Source of the DNA: Pseudomonas putida | Lineage (GTDB): Bacteria; Pseudomonadota; Gammaproteobacteria; Pseudomonadales; Pseudomonadaceae | Assembly (NCBI GenBank): GCA_041071465.1 | Contig: CP163498.1 | Location: forward strand, 6,156,001 to 6,220,000 | Reading direction: 5' to 3' | Length of the DNA: 64,000 nucleotides | In this document: positions 33,357-44,684 of the stretch, one piece after another | Layout of the letters: every line of letters begins with the position of its first letter | How positions within the stretch are numbered: position 1 is the stretch's first letter | Notes under the pieces: model-generated | The model's input: only the letters and a program-made list of their open reading frames with translations | Told to the model about the DNA's origin: nothing | Database searches by the model: none | Program-made: the position numbers and the translations under genes

Positions 33357-33425
33357 CAGGCCGTCGACGGCAGGCGGCAATCGGGCTATGGTGTGCGCCC
33401 TTTATCGCCTCGAAGGAACGAGCCC

Positions 33426-33887
33426 GTGACGCCCCAACCGCTGCCAACACCGCGCATCCGCTTTCTTGCCCTGTGTGTGTTCCACCATCAGGGCAAGATC
33501 CTCGTCAACGTGTTCGACGACCCGTCCAGTGGGCAGACCCTGTGCCGCCCGCTGGGTGGCGGTATCGAGTTCGGTGAGCTGGGCCGCGACGCCATCGCCC
33601 GGGAAATCACCGAGGAACTGGGCCAGCCGATCAGCGCGGTAAAACTGCTCGGCACCCTGGAAAGCCTGTTCACCTATGCCGGCAAGCCAGGGCATGAGAT
33701 CGTGCAGGTGTATGACGCGCGCTTCGATGATGCCAGCCTGTACCAGCAAGACTGGCTTGACGGCCAGGAGTCCGACAGCAGCCCGTTCCGTGCGCGCTGG
33801 TGCGACAGCGCCGACTTCGCACGCATTGGCCCGCTGGTGCCACAAGGGCTGCAGGCCCTGCTGCGCGACCTGTCGCTGTTGAGCTGA
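33426..33887 (+). CDS. Nudix hydrolase of unknown substrate
   Basis: This 153-residue Nudix protein has the box GGGIEFGELGRDAIAREITE continuing EELG, with RE-x2-EE ligands present. I start at GTG 33426 with AAGGA upstream; the open frame begins at 33393. The core FRARWCDSADFARIGPLVPQG near the C-terminus resembles a group of Nudix proteins often annotated as ADP-ribose or NTP hydrolases. It lies 17 bp before rnz and may be cotranscribed with it. Confidence 0.85.
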   Translation: MTPQPLPTPRIRFLALCVFHHQGKILVNVFDDPSSGQTLCRPLGGGIEFGELGRDAIAREITEELGQPISAVKLLGTLESLFTYAGKPGHEIVQVYDARFDDASLYQQDWLDGQESDSSPFRARWCDSADFARIGPLVPQGLQALLRDLSLLS

Positions 33888-33904
33888 AAAAGGGAACCTG
33901 AACC

Positions 33905-34864
33905 ATGGACCTGCTGTTCCTCGGCACCTCCGCCGGGGTGCCGACCAAGGCACGCAATGTCAGCGCCACGGCCGTGATCGAAACCAACGGCAGCCACTGG
34001 TACCTGGTCGATTGCGGCGAAGGCACCCAGCACCGGCTGTTGCATACGCCACTGTCGATCCGCGACCTGCGTGCAATCTTCATCACCCACGTGCATGGCG
34101 ACCATTGCTTTGGCCTGCCCGGCCTGCTGGCCAGCGCTGGCATGAGCGGGCGCACCCAGCCGCTGGAGCTGATTCTGCCCGTCGCGCTGCACGACTGGGT
34201 ACGCCAGGGCCTGGTGGCCAGCGACACGTTCCTGCCATTCGAGTTGCGCTTGTTGGCCGTGGAGGAACTGGCCGAATGGCGCAACGAGGCCCTGCAGGTG
34301 ACCACCGTGCAACTGTCGCACCGGGTGCCCAGCGTGGGCTTCGTGTTCACTGAACTCAACCCCGAACCCCGCCTGGACACCCAGCGGCTGCAAGCCGAAG
34401 GTATCCCCCGTGGCCCGCTGTGGGGCGAACTGGCCAAAGGCCTGACGGTGCAGCATGACGGGCAGTTGCTGGACGGTCACGACTACCTGCGCCCGTCACG
34501 CCCGCCACGGCGGGTGATCGTGTGCGGGGACAACGACAACCCCGAGCTGCTGGCCGACGTCGCCAAGGGTGCGGACGTACTGGTGCATGAGGCCACGTTC
34601 ACCCAGGCGGTGGTCGAACGCACCGGGGTCACGTTCGGCCACAGCACCGCCGCTGCAGTGGCGCGCTTTGCCGAGGGCGCTGGTGTGCGCAACCTGGTAC
34701 TGACGCATTTCAGCGCCCGTTACCAAAGCGACCCAAGGCGTAGCCCCAACATCGACAACGTGCGCGACGAGGCCCTCGCCCATTACAGCGGGCAGCTGAC
34801 CCTGGCGCAGGACCTGCAGCGCTATCACCTTGGCCGTGATGGCTGTCTTGAGCCGGTCGGATGA
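33905..34864 (+). CDS. rnz: Ribonuclease Z
   Basis: This 319-residue metallo-beta-lactamase-fold nuclease processes tRNA 3' ends. The zinc motif is H62-x-H64-x-D66-H67 ([13 protein letters not shown]). Later ligands are in [15 protein letters not shown] and LTHFSARYQ. The start [20 protein letters not shown] is the family start. The exosite arm expected in RNase Z is present around residues 150-200. Confidence 0.94.
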   Translation: MDLLFLGTSAGVPTKARNVSATAVIETNGSHWYLVDCGEGTQHRLLHTPLSIRDLRAIFITHVHGDHCFGLPGLLASAGMSGRTQPLELILPVALHDWVRQGLVASDTFLPFELRLLAVEELAEWRNEALQVTTVQLSHRVPSVGFVFTELNPEPRLDTQRLQAEGIPRGPLWGELAKGLTVQHDGQLLDGHDYLRPSRPPRRVIVCGDNDNPELLADVAKGADVLVHEATFTQAVVERTGVTFGHSTAAAVARFAEGAGVRNLVLTHFSARYQSDPRRSPNIDNVRDEALAHYSGQLTLAQDLQRYHLGRDGCLEPVG

Positions 34865-34900
34865 TTTAGCATGGCCGGTTTTTTCCAAAAGGACTTGGCC

Positions 34901-35439
34901 ATGCAACGCATCGTGATACTGGGCAACGCCGGCAGTGGTAAATCCACCCTGGCCCGGCAGATTGGCGCACGGTTGGGGGCGCCCGTGGTGCACCTCGACA
35001 CGCTGTTCTGGGAGGCCGGTTGGGTGGAGGCAGATGCCAGACGTTCCGCGCCCGCGTGCGCGAAGCGGTTGCCGGGGAAACCTGGGTATGTGAGGGCAAC
35101 TATGCTCGCCGCACATTCGACCTGCGCTTGCCCCGGGCCGACCTGGTCATCTGGCTGGATACGCCACGGCTGACGTGCCTGAAAAGGGTGATCCTGCGCA
35201 GTGTGCTGAACAAGCCACGCCCGGACCTGCCTGCTGGTTGCAGCGAGCGGCTGGACCGGGCGTTTCTGGAGTTTCTCAAGTTTGTGTGGACATTCGATCG
35301 GGGCTATCGGCCTGGGATCGAGGCGATGCGCCAGGCTGTCGGGCCGCAGGTGCCGGTGGTGCATGTGCAAGGTAGGCGACAGATTGAGGCGCTGCTGGCA
35401 GACCTCAGACAGCCTGTATCAACAGCGCGCGCCCAGTAG
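34901..35439 (+). CDS. P-loop adenylate-kinase-like protein (topology modulation type), frameshifted
   Basis: This is a small P-loop kinase of the FlaR/adenylate-kinase-like group with unknown substrate. Walker A is GNAGSGKS (residues 8-15), then VVHLDTLFWEAGW. I start at the ATG 34901 with AAAAGGA upstream. The frame breaks at about 35037: GATGCCAGACG lacks one C. With it the reading EADAQTFRARVREAVAGETW joins the downstream frame, which carries the family block VCEGNYARRTFDLRL and ADLVIWLDTPR. The corrected protein has about 179 residues. Confidence 0.8.
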
Positions 35440-35457
35440 AGACGTTCGCCCGAGGTG

Positions 35458-36741
35458 CTATGCCGCCAACCGCCCGCTGGCAATCGCCTCCGACGCCGCC
35501 AGCATCGCCCGCAGCAACACCGCACATCCCGCTGCCAGGTCACCAGGCGTGGCGTTCTCGATCTCGTTATGGCTGATGCCGTTTTCGCACGGCACGAAGA
35601 TCATCCCCGCCGGCCCCAGCTCGGCCAGGAAGATCGCGTCATGCCCCGCACCGCTGACGATGTCCATAAGCGGCAGGCCCAAGGCCTTGGCCGATTCGCG
35701 CACGGCATCGACGCAGCCTTTGTCAAAGTACAGCGCCGGGAAGTCGGCCGTGGGCACCAGCTCATGGCTCAGGCCATGCTTGGCGCAGGTCGCTTCGATC
35801 ACCGCGCGTACCTCGGCAATCATCGCATTCAGCTGCTCGCCTTCGAGGTGACGGAAGTCCAGCGTCATGCGCACTTCGCCCGGGATCACGTTACGCGACC
35901 CTGGGTACGCCTGCAGACAACCTACCGTGCCACAGGCATGCGGTTGGTGGCCAAGGGCGGTGCGGTTGACCGCCTCCACCACGGCGGCAGCGCCTACCAG
36001 GGCGTCCTTGCGCAGGTGCATGGGCGTTGGGCCGGCGTGGGCTTCGACGCCGCGCAGGGTCAGGTCGAACCACTTCTGGCCCAGGGCGCCAAGGACCACG
36101 CCGATGGTCTTGGCCTGATCCTCCAGAATCGGCCCCTGCTCGATATGCGCTTCGAAATACGCCCCCACCGGGTGGCCCAGCACCGCACGCGGGCCAGCGT
36201 AGCCAATGGCGTTCAACGCTTCGCCAACGCTGACACCCTGGGCATCGCGCTTGGCCAGGGTGTCCGCAAGGGTGAACTTGCCGGCGAACACGCCTGAACC
36301 CATCATGCAGGGCGCAAAACGTGAACCCTCCTCGTTGGTCCACACCACCACTTCCAGCGGTGCTTCGGTTTCCACGCCCAGGTCGTTGAGGGTGCGGATC
36401 ACCTCCAGCCCGGCCATCACCCCGAAGCAGCCATCGAACTTGCCGCCGGTGGGTTGGGTGTCGATATGGCTGCCGGTCATCACCGGTGGCAGCTTGGGGT
36501 TACGCCCAGGGCGGCGGGCGAAGATGTTGCCGACCGCGTCGATACTGACCGTGCAACCAGCGGCCTCGCTCCACTGCACGAACAGGTCTCGAGCCTGGCG
36601 GTCGAGGTCGGTCAAGGCCAGGCGGCAGACGCCGCCCTTGGCGGTGGCACCGAGGCGCGCCAGGTCCATCAGCGATTGCCACAGCCGGTTGCTGTCGACG
36701 TGCTGGGCGGTGGTCTTCAGGATCTCTTTGACGGGGGTCAC
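35458..36741 (-). CDS. pydC: N-carbamoyl-beta-alanine amidohydrolase (beta-ureidopropionase), Zn-dependent
   Basis: This 427-residue M20-family amidohydrolase carries out the last step of reductive pyrimidine breakdown, releasing beta-alanine, CO2 and ammonia. Metal-binding blocks are MTGSHIDTQPTGGKFDGCFG, WTNEEGSRFAPCMMGSGVF and EAHIEQGPILE. The C-terminal SGAGHDAIFLAELGPAGMIF closes the active site. I take the GTG at 36741 with AAGGAG upstream as the start; the open frame extends into the previous gene. It follows the NCS1 permease by 11 bp. Confidence 0.92.
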   Translation of the reverse strand: MTPVKEILKTTAQHVDSNRLWQSLMDLARLGATAKGGVCRLALTDLDRQARDLFVQWSEAAGCTVSIDAVGNIFARRPGRNPKLPPVMTGSHIDTQPTGGKFDGCFGVMAGLEVIRTLNDLGVETEAPLEVVVWTNEEGSRFAPCMMGSGVFAGKFTLADTLAKRDAQGVSVGEALNAIGYAGPRAVLGHPVGAYFEAHIEQGPILEDQAKTIGVVLGALGQKWFDLTLRGVEAHAGPTPMHLRKDALVGAAAVVEAVNRTALGHQPHACGTVGCLQAYPGSRNVIPGEVRMTLDFRHLEGEQLNAMIAEVRAVIEATCAKHGLSHELVPTADFPALYFDKGCVDAVRESAKALGLPLMDIVSGAGHDAIFLAELGPAGMIFVPCENGISHNEIENATPGDLAAGCAVLLRAMLAASEAIASGRLAA

Positions 36742-36752
36742 GGGTATCTCCT

Positions 36753-38270
36753 TCAGGCTTTTTTTGTTGTTGGTGCGGGCCTCTTCGCGGGCAAGCCCGC
36801 TCCCACTGGGTTGCGTGCCGCCAGGCCGGCGAAGACGTAGTACAGCGCCCCACCCAGCAGCGAGCCGGTAAACCAGCCGTAGTCGTAGAACCAGCTGAAA
36901 CTGCTGTTGCCAATTGCCAACACCGTCAGCCCCACCGGCAAGGCGAAGGCGGCAAACCCGGCCCAGTTCCACGCCGGGTACACGTCGTCGCGGTACAGCC
37001 CAGCCAGGTCCAACTGCTGCCGGCGGATCAGGAAGTAGTCCACCACCATGATCCCGGCAATCGGCCCCAGCAGGCTGGAATAGCCCAGCAGCCAGTTGGA
37101 ATACACGCTCTCAAGGCTCAGGTCGGAGACGATCAACCCCAGCTTCTTCAGCAGCTCATGGCCCATCAAGGCCAGGCCGATGAAGCCAGTCAGCCATACC
37201 GCGCGGCTGCGCCCGATCAGCCGAGGGGCGATGTTCTGGAAGTCGTTGGTCGGCGACACGATGTTCGCCGCCGTGTTCGTCGACAGCGTGGCGATCACGA
37301 TCAGCGCCATGGCCAGGGCCACCCAGAACGGGCTGTGGATCTTGCCGATCAGGCTGACCGGGTCGGACACCGTTTCGCCCACCAGCGACGCCGAGGCGGC
37401 GGTCAGCACCACACCTAGCGAAGCGAACAGGAACATGGTCAGCGGCAAGCCGAAGATCTGCCCAAGAATCTGGTCCTTCTGGCTGCGGGCGTAGCGGCTG
37501 AAATCGGGAATGTTCAGCGACAACGTGGCCCAGAAGCCGACCATGGCGGTAAGCCCGGCGCAGAAGTAGCTGACCACGCTCGCCCCTTCGGGGCGCTTGG
37601 GCGGCTGCGCCAGCAGTTCGGTCATCGACATGTGCGGCAAGGCCCAGAACAGCAGGCCGACGCCCACCGCCACCAGCAGCGGTGCCGAGAGGGTTTCCAG
37701 CCACTTGATCGACTCGGCGCCGCGCAGTACCACCCACAGGTTCAGGCACCAGAAAATCATGAAGCCAATCACCTCACCGGTGCCCTCCAGGGCCTTCCAG
37801 CCGTCGAACACCGAGCCGAGGAACAGGTGAATGGCCAGCCCGCCGAACAGGGTCTGGATACCGAACCAACCACAGGCGACTACCGCGCGAATCAGGCACG
37901 GTACGTTGGAGCCCAGGATGCCGAACGACGAGCGCAGCAACACCGGGAACGGTATGCCGTACTTGGTACCGGGGAAGGCGTTGAGGGTAAGCGGTATCAG
38001 CACGATCACGTTGGCCAGCAGGATTGCCAGCAACGCTTCGCCGACACTGAGGCCAAAGTAGGCGGTGAGCACGCCGCCCAAGGTGTAGGTGGGTACGCAG
38101 ATGGACATGCCTACCCACAGGGCGGTGATGTGCCATTTGTTCCAGGTGCGCTGATGCACCTTGGTCGGTGCGATGTCGTGGTTGTAGCGCGGGCTGTCGA
38201 GGACATCGCTACCCTCGGACAGCTCGAACAGGCCATTTTGCTCGACCACTTCCGATCTGCTCTGTTGCAT
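36753..38270 (-). CDS. NCS1 family nucleobase:cation symporter
   Basis: This 505-residue permease of the NCS1 (PucI/Mhp1/FurE) family has about twelve transmembrane segments, beginning WHITALWVGMSICVPTYTLG. FPGTKYGIPFPVLLRSSFG and NIPDFSRYARSQKDQ are family blocks. Gene context says uracil, thymine or a dihydropyrimidine/hydantoin is the substrate. The last 18 or so residues (VGAGLPAKRPAPTTKKA) are encoded by a REP copy at 36778-36810. GGAGAAGG precedes the ATG. Confidence 0.9.
   Translation of the reverse strand: MQQSRSEVVEQNGLFELSEGSDVLDSPRYNHDIAPTKVHQRTWNKWHITALWVGMSICVPTYTLGGVLTAYFGLSVGEALLAILLANVIVLIPLTLNAFPGTKYGIPFPVLLRSSFGILGSNVPCLIRAVVACGWFGIQTLFGGLAIHLFLGSVFDGWKALEGTGEVIGFMIFWCLNLWVVLRGAESIKWLETLSAPLLVAVGVGLLFWALPHMSMTELLAQPPKRPEGASVVSYFCAGLTAMVGFWATLSLNIPDFSRYARSQKDQILGQIFGLPLTMFLFASLGVVLTAASASLVGETVSDPVSLIGKIHSPFWVALAMALIVIATLSTNTAANIVSPTNDFQNIAPRLIGRSRAVWLTGFIGLALMGHELLKKLGLIVSDLSLESVYSNWLLGYSSLLGPIAGIMVVDYFLIRRQQLDLAGLYRDDVYPAWNWAGFAAFALPVGLTVLAIGNSSFSWFYDYGWFTGSLLGGALYYVFAGLAARNPVGAGLPAKRPAPTTKKA
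36778..36810. repeat. REP element inside the 3' end of the NCS1 permease gene
   Basis: GGGCCTCTTCGCGGGCAAGC continuing CCGCTCCCACTGG is a family A REP copy. It is read as the last codons of the permease gene and ends just before the pydC Shine-Dalgarno. Confidence 0.85.
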
Positions 38271-40118
<1,848 letters not shown>

Positions 40119-40134
40119 TAGAGAGGCTACACCC

Positions 40135-41501
40135 GTGATCGACGCCCTGAACCATTTGCCGCGCCCCCGGGCCGGCGCCGACCAGTTGGCCGAGCGCTTC
40201 AGCGACCTGGCCCCACCCCTCACCGCCCGCCAGGCCGCCGTCGAAAGTGCACGCTGCCTGTACTGCTACGACGCCCCCTGCGTCAACGCGTGCCCCAGCG
40301 ACATCGACATCCCCTCGTTCATCCACCGCATCAGCGACGAAAACCTGCAAGGCGCCGCCGAGCGCATTCTTTCGGCCAACATCCTCGGCGGCAGCTGCGC
40401 CCGCGTGTGCCCCACCGAAATCCTTTGCCAGCAAGCCTGCGTGCGCAACAACGCCCAGGAATGCGCACCGGTGCTGATCGGCCAGTTGCAGCGCTACGCG
40501 CTGGACAACGCCCAATTCAGCGAACACCCGTTCAAGCGCTCGCCCGCCACTGGCAAGCGCATTGCCGTGGTTGGCGCCGGCCCTGCCGGGCTGTCCTGCG
40601 CCCACCGGCTGGCGATGCACGGGCATGACGTGGTGGTGTTCGAGGCCAGCGACAAGGCCGGCGGCCTCAACGAGTACGGCATCGCCCGCTACAAGCTGGT
40701 GGATGACTACGCCCAGCGCGAAGTGGAGTTCCTGCTGGGCATTGGCGGTATTGAAGTTCGCCATGGCCAGCGCCTGGGCGGCAACCTCAGCCTGGGTGAA
40801 CTGCGCGACCAGTACGACGCAGTGTTCCTGGGCCTTGGCCTGAATGCCGTGCGCCAGCTGGGGCTTCCCGATGAAGAAGCCCCGGCGTGCTCGCCGCCAC
40901 CGAATACATCCGCGAGTTGCGCCAGGCCGATGACCTGAGCCAGCTGCCATTGGCCGACCGCTGCCTGGTGATCGGTGCCGGCAACACCGCCATCGACATG
41001 GCCGTGCAAATGAGCCGCCTGGGTGCCCGCGACGTCAACCTGGTGTACCGCCGTGGCCACGCCGACATGGGTGCCACCGGCCACGAGCAGGACATCGCCA
41101 AGGCCAACCAGGTGCGCCTGCACACCTGGGCCCGCCCTGATGCTGTGCTGCTCGATGACGCCGGCAAGGTGCGCGGCATGCGCTTTGCCCGCACCGAACT
41201 GGCGGACGGCCGCCTGCGCGACACCGGCGAAACCTTCGAGTTGGCCGCCGACGCCATCTTCAAAGCTATCGGCCAGCGCTTCGACGAGGCCAGCCTTGGC
41301 GACCCGGTGGCCGCACAACTGGCCCGCGACGGCGAACGTATCCGCGTTGATGAAACGATGCAAACCAGCCTGCCGGGCGTGTACGCAGGCGGCGACTGCA
41401 CCGCGCTGGGCCAGGACCTCACCGTCCAGGCGGTGCAACACGGCAAGCTGGCCGCCGAAGCCATCCATGCCCAACTCATGCTCAACGTGGAGGCAGCGTA
41501 A
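40135..41501 (+). CDS. pydX: NAD-dependent dihydropyrimidine dehydrogenase subunit PydX (PreT), frameshifted
   Basis: This flavoprotein subunit of dihydropyrimidine dehydrogenase passes electrons from NAD(P)H to the PydA subunit. The N-terminal Fe-S part has CLYCYDAPCVNACPSDIDIP and GGSCARVCPTEILCQQACV. The FAD fold is AVVGAGPAGLSCAHRLA and the NAD fold CLVIGAGNTAIDMAVQMSRL. The start is GTG 40135 with GAGAGG upstream. One C is missing from the run 40880-40883; restoring it joins the frames as DEEAPGVLAATEYIREL and gives 455 residues. The pydA start directly follows the stop. Confidence 0.9.
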
Positions 41502-42775
41502 ATGGCCGACTTGTCTATCGTATTCGCCGGCATCAAGGCACCCAACCCGTTCTGGCTGGCCTCCGCACCGCCAACCGACAAGGCCTACAACGTGGTCCGC
41601 GCCTTCGAGGCCGGCTGGGGCGGCGTGGTCTGGAAAACACTGGGGAAGACCCGGCGGCGGTCAACGTGTCGTCGCGCTATTCGGCGCACTACGGCGCCAA
41701 CCGCATGGTGCAAGGCATCAACAACATCGAGCTGATCACCGACCGCTCGCTGGACATCAACCTGCGCGAAATCACCCAGGTGAAGAAGGACTGGCCCGAC
41801 CGGGCGTTGATCGTCTCGCTGATGGTGCCCTGCGTGGAGGAGTCGTGGAAATTCATCCTGCCGCTGGTGGAAGCCACCGGGGCTGATGGCATCGAGCTGA
41901 ACTTCGGCTGCCCGCACGGCATGCCGGAGCGCGGCATGGGCGCGGCGGTAGGCCAAGTGCCGGAATACGTGGAAATGGTCACCCGCTGGTGCAAAACCTA
42001 CTGCGCGTTGCCCGTGATCGTGAAGCTCACGCCGAACATCACCGACATCCGCCAGTCGGCCCGCGCCGCCCACCGTGGTGGGGCCGATGCGGTGTCGTTG
42101 ATCAACACCATCAACTCCATTACCAGCGTCGACCTGGACCGCATGGTGGCCCACCCCATCGTCGGTGACCAGAGCACCCATGGCGGTTACTGCGGCTCGG
42201 CCGTGAAGCCGATTGCCCTGAACATGGTGGCAGAAATCGCCCGCGACCCAGACACCCGTGGCTTGCCGATTTGTGGCATCGGCGGTATCGGCAACTGGCG
42301 TGATGCAGCGGAATTCATGGCCTTGGGCAGTGGCGCCGTGCAGGTCTGCACGGCGGCGATGCTGCATGGTTTCCGTATTGTCGAGGACATGAAGGACGGC
42401 CTGGCACGCTGGATGGACCAGCATGGGCACGCCAATATCGAGGCGTTCCGTGGCCAGGCGGTAGGGCACACCACCGACTGGAAGTACCTGGACATCAACT
42501 ACAAGTCGGTGGCGCATATCGACCAGGAGGCCTGTATCGGCTGTGGGCGCTGCCACATTGCGTGTGAGGATACCTCGCACCAGGCGATTGCCAGCACGCT
42601 CAAGGCTGACGGTACCCATGCGTACAACGTGATCGAAGAGGAATGCGTGGGCTGCAACCTGTGCCAAATCACCTGCCCGGTTGAAAACTGCATCGAGATG
42701 GAGGCGCAGGATACCGGCAAGCCATACCTGAACTGGACGCAGGACCCACGCAACCCCTACCGCGAGGCCAGTTGA
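41502..42775 (+). CDS. pydA: NAD-dependent dihydropyrimidine dehydrogenase subunit PydA (PreA), frameshifted
   Basis: This FMN- and Fe-S-containing subunit reduces uracil and thymine to the dihydro forms. It is a dihydroorotate-dehydrogenase-like barrel (ELNFGCPHGMPERGMGAAVG; the Cys-containing loop precedes substrate binding), followed by a C-terminal 2x[4Fe-4S] ferredoxin domain (CIGCGRCHIACEDTS and CVGCNLCQITCPVENC). One G is missing from the run 41642-41645; restoring it gives LGEDPAAVNVSSRYSAHYGA and a 424-residue protein. The Shine-Dalgarno GGAGG lies in the end of pydX. Confidence 0.9.
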
Positions 42776-42804
42776 AGCAAGCTGCTACCGCACCGACTAC
42801 CCCC

Positions 42805-42925
42805 GTGTAGGAGCGGCCTTGTGTTGCGAAAGGGCCGCAGAGCGGCCCCAGCAATCTTCGCAACGATGCAGAAATCCGGGGGCCGCTTAGCGGCCCTTTC
42901 GCGACACAAGGCCGCCCCCACAAAG
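42805..42925. repeat. REP pair (BIME) between pydA and pydR
   Basis: Inverted copies of GTGTAGGAGCGGCCTTGTG with internal GGGCCGC hairpins separate the convergent pydA and pydR genes. The distal copy is diverged (GCCGCCCCCAC). Confidence 0.88.
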
Positions 42926-42950
42926 GACCGAGCCAGCCCGCAACAGCGGT

Positions 42951-43571
42951 TCACGGCTGTAGCCCAATCCCCCGCAAGATCACGCTGGTCACCGTCTGCA
43001 CCGCACTCTCGAACGCCATGTCCGACAGCACCTCGCCGCCGTTGAGCAACTGCACCTGGTAGCCAAAGTCGGCATAGTGCTGGGTAGAGGCCCAGATCAT
43101 GTACAACAGCGCCGACGGCTCCACCGGCAGGATGCGCCCCTCCTCCACCCAGCGGCGGATCTTGGCTTCTTTCAACTTGGCCCAAGGCACAAGGCTGTCA
43201 TCCAGGTTCACCCCCAGCACCGGCGCCCCGTGCAGCATCTCTTCGGCCCAGATCTTCGAGCCCAGCGGCCGCGAACGCGAATGGCCCATCTTCGCCCGGA
43301 TGTAGCTGGTCAGCACCACGCGTGGGTCGTCGAAGTTCTCGAAGCACAGTGCATCCTGCTTCCAAACATCCAGCAGGTCCTGCAAAACCGCGCGGAAAAG
43401 CTCGTCCTTGGTGCTGAAGTAATAATGCAGGTTGGAGCGCGGCAGCTCCGCCTGCTCGGCGATATCGCCCATGGAGGTGGCGCCGTAGCCCTTCTCAGCG
43501 AACACCTTCTCCGCCGCCTGCAGGATTTTCTCGATGTTGCGTCGGCGAATTTCGATCTTGTGGTTGGCCAT
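42951..43571 (-). CDS. pydR: TetR-family repressor, RutR-like (PydR)
   Basis: This 206-residue TetR regulator is clearly related to E. coli RutR, which senses uracil and thymine. The DNA-binding helix-turn-helix is GYGATSMGDIAEQAELPRSN in part, followed by LHYYFSTKDELFRAV. The ligand-domain block LLYMIWASTQHYADFGYQV is almost the same as RutR's FMIWASTQHYADF, and EEMLHGAPVLG matches EMLAGAPLL. In P. putida a RutR-like protein named PydR represses the dihydropyrimidine dehydrogenase genes. Its ATG overlaps the VOC gene stop by one base (TGATG). Confidence 0.9.
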   Translation of the reverse strand: MANHKIEIRRRNIEKILQAAEKVFAEKGYGATSMGDIAEQAELPRSNLHYYFSTKDELFRAVLQDLLDVWKQDALCFENFDDPRVVLTSYIRAKMGHSRSRPLGSKIWAEEMLHGAPVLGVNLDDSLVPWAKLKEAKIRRWVEEGRILPVEPSALLYMIWASTQHYADFGYQVQLLNGGEVLSDMAFESAVQTVTSVILRGIGLQP

Positions 43572-43927
43572 CAGGCTTGGGCCGTCCACACGGCCAGTTC
43601 GTAACCGTCCGGGTCGATGAAATGAAAACGCCGCCCGCCAGGGAAGGCAAAGGTCGCCCGGCTGATTTTCGCCCCGGCCGCTTCGACCCGTTGCTGCGTG
43701 GCGTCAAGGTCATCGGCGTACAAAATCACCAACGGCCCGCCCGGGCGCACCGGCTCACCCGTGGTGAAACCACCCGTAAGGCGGCCGTCGCTGAACTCGG
43801 TGTATGTTGGCCCGTAGTCGGCGAAGACCCAGCCGAACACGCTGCCATAAAAGGCCTTGCTACGTGCGATGTCGCTGACATTGAACTCGATGTTGTCGAT
43901 CTGCCGATCCGTACCGCGAATGCCCAT
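43571..43927 (-). CDS. VOC (glyoxalase/bleomycin-resistance) family protein
   Basis: This 118-residue single-module VOC protein has the usual paired beta-alpha-beta-beta-beta units, for example DNIEFNVSDIARSKAFYGSV and RRFHFIDPDGYELAVW. A His near the N-terminus of many VOC proteins is replaced by Asn here (IEFNV), so metal-binding is uncertain. It is coupled to pydR by a 1-bp overlap. No link to pyrimidine use is known. Confidence 0.85.
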   Translation of the reverse strand: MGIRGTDRQIDNIEFNVSDIARSKAFYGSVFGWVFADYGPTYTEFSDGRLTGGFTTGEPVRPGGPLVILYADDLDATQQRVEAAGAKISRATFAFPGGRRFHFIDPDGYELAVWTAQA

Positions 43928-43986
43928 GTGTGCTCCGTGCCGAAGGGGTTTGGCCTAGTCTACTCCGGTCGTTTCACACTTTTACA

Positions 43987-44274
43987 TCAGGCGGCCTGAA
44001 ACAACCGGGTAATCACAGGTTGCTGTCGGTGACGCGCCTGCCAGATATCGTAATCAGCCTGAATGGCCAACCACAGGCGGGCGGTGCTGATACCCGCCAT
44101 CTCCAGGCGTATCGCCAGGTCTGGAGAAATCGCCGCGCGGCCGTGCAATACCCGCGACAGTGCTTCGCGAGAGAACCCAAGATGCGACGCGAACGCCTTC
44201 ACCGTCAGACCTAACGCGGGCAGAACATCTTCACGCAGGGTTTCACCGGGATGTGGCGGATTATGCAAAGGCAT
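43987..44274 (-). CDS. higA: HigA-family antitoxin (XRE)
   Basis: This 95-residue XRE protein is of the HigA/VapI group: N-terminal HPGETLREDVLPALGLTVKA, then a helix-turn-helix around SREALSRVLHGRAAISPDLA. It follows the toxin gene by 15 bp, the toxin-first order typical of HigBA. It should bind the toxin and repress the promoter. Confidence 0.9.
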   Translation of the reverse strand: MPLHNPPHPGETLREDVLPALGLTVKAFASHLGFSREALSRVLHGRAAISPDLAIRLEMAGISTARLWLAIQADYDIWQARHRQQPVITRLFQAA

Positions 44275-44289
44275 GATCAGTTTTCCTTT

Positions 44290-44568
44290 TCAGTGGTAAT
44301 CAAGGTAATCGACCAGTTCGACATCCGAACCCACGAAGCGAAAAGTCAGCCTCCAGTTACCGGAAACACTGACTGACCAGAAATCCGATAACGCTCCTTT
44401 GAGCGGATGCAACTGCCAGCCTGGTACGTTCAAATCCTGCGCAGCCATGGCGCGGTCAAGGAACTGGAGTTGCCGTTTTAAACGCCTTGCGTGAGGGGCC
44501 TGAATCCCTCGGGTGTTACCCGTTTCATGAAAAACTCGCAGTCCCTTGTGCCGAAAACTGATGATCAT
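44290..44568 (-). CDS. higB: HigB-family toxin (RelE fold)
   Basis: This 92-residue RelE/ParE-superfamily toxin is presumably a ribosome-dependent mRNA nuclease. I start at ATG 44568 (MIISFRHKGLRVFHETGNTR); the open frame extends upstream without a good start. PGWQLHPLKGALSDFWSVSV and NWRLTFRFVGSDVELVDYLD are the conserved RelE-fold strands, with the Arg of the active site in NWRLTF. All domain parts look intact. Confidence 0.9.
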   Translation of the reverse strand: MIISFRHKGLRVFHETGNTRGIQAPHARRLKRQLQFLDRAMAAQDLNVPGWQLHPLKGALSDFWSVSVSGNWRLTFRFVGSDVELVDYLDYH

Positions 44569-44684
44569 GGGTAGCTCGCCGCGTCCATTTGGGAGACGAA
44601 CCAAGTGTGACCCCATGCATCACACGAAGCAAAATATCATATGTGACGCAATGCGTCACACACTGTTTACCAATGGTAACGACG
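44569..44684 (-). promoter_or_regulatory. higBA promoter and operator region
   Basis: Three dyads lie here: GTGTGA/TCACAC (44605-44625), TGTGACGC-AAT-GCGTCACA (44642-44660) and TTACC-AAT-GGTAA (44667-44679). A minus-strand -10 TATGAT at 44636-44641 directly abuts the second dyad, so a protein bound there would cover the spacer. The centres of the first two are 36 bp apart. TTA-N7-TAA resembles operators of HigA/GraA antitoxins. Confidence 0.5.
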
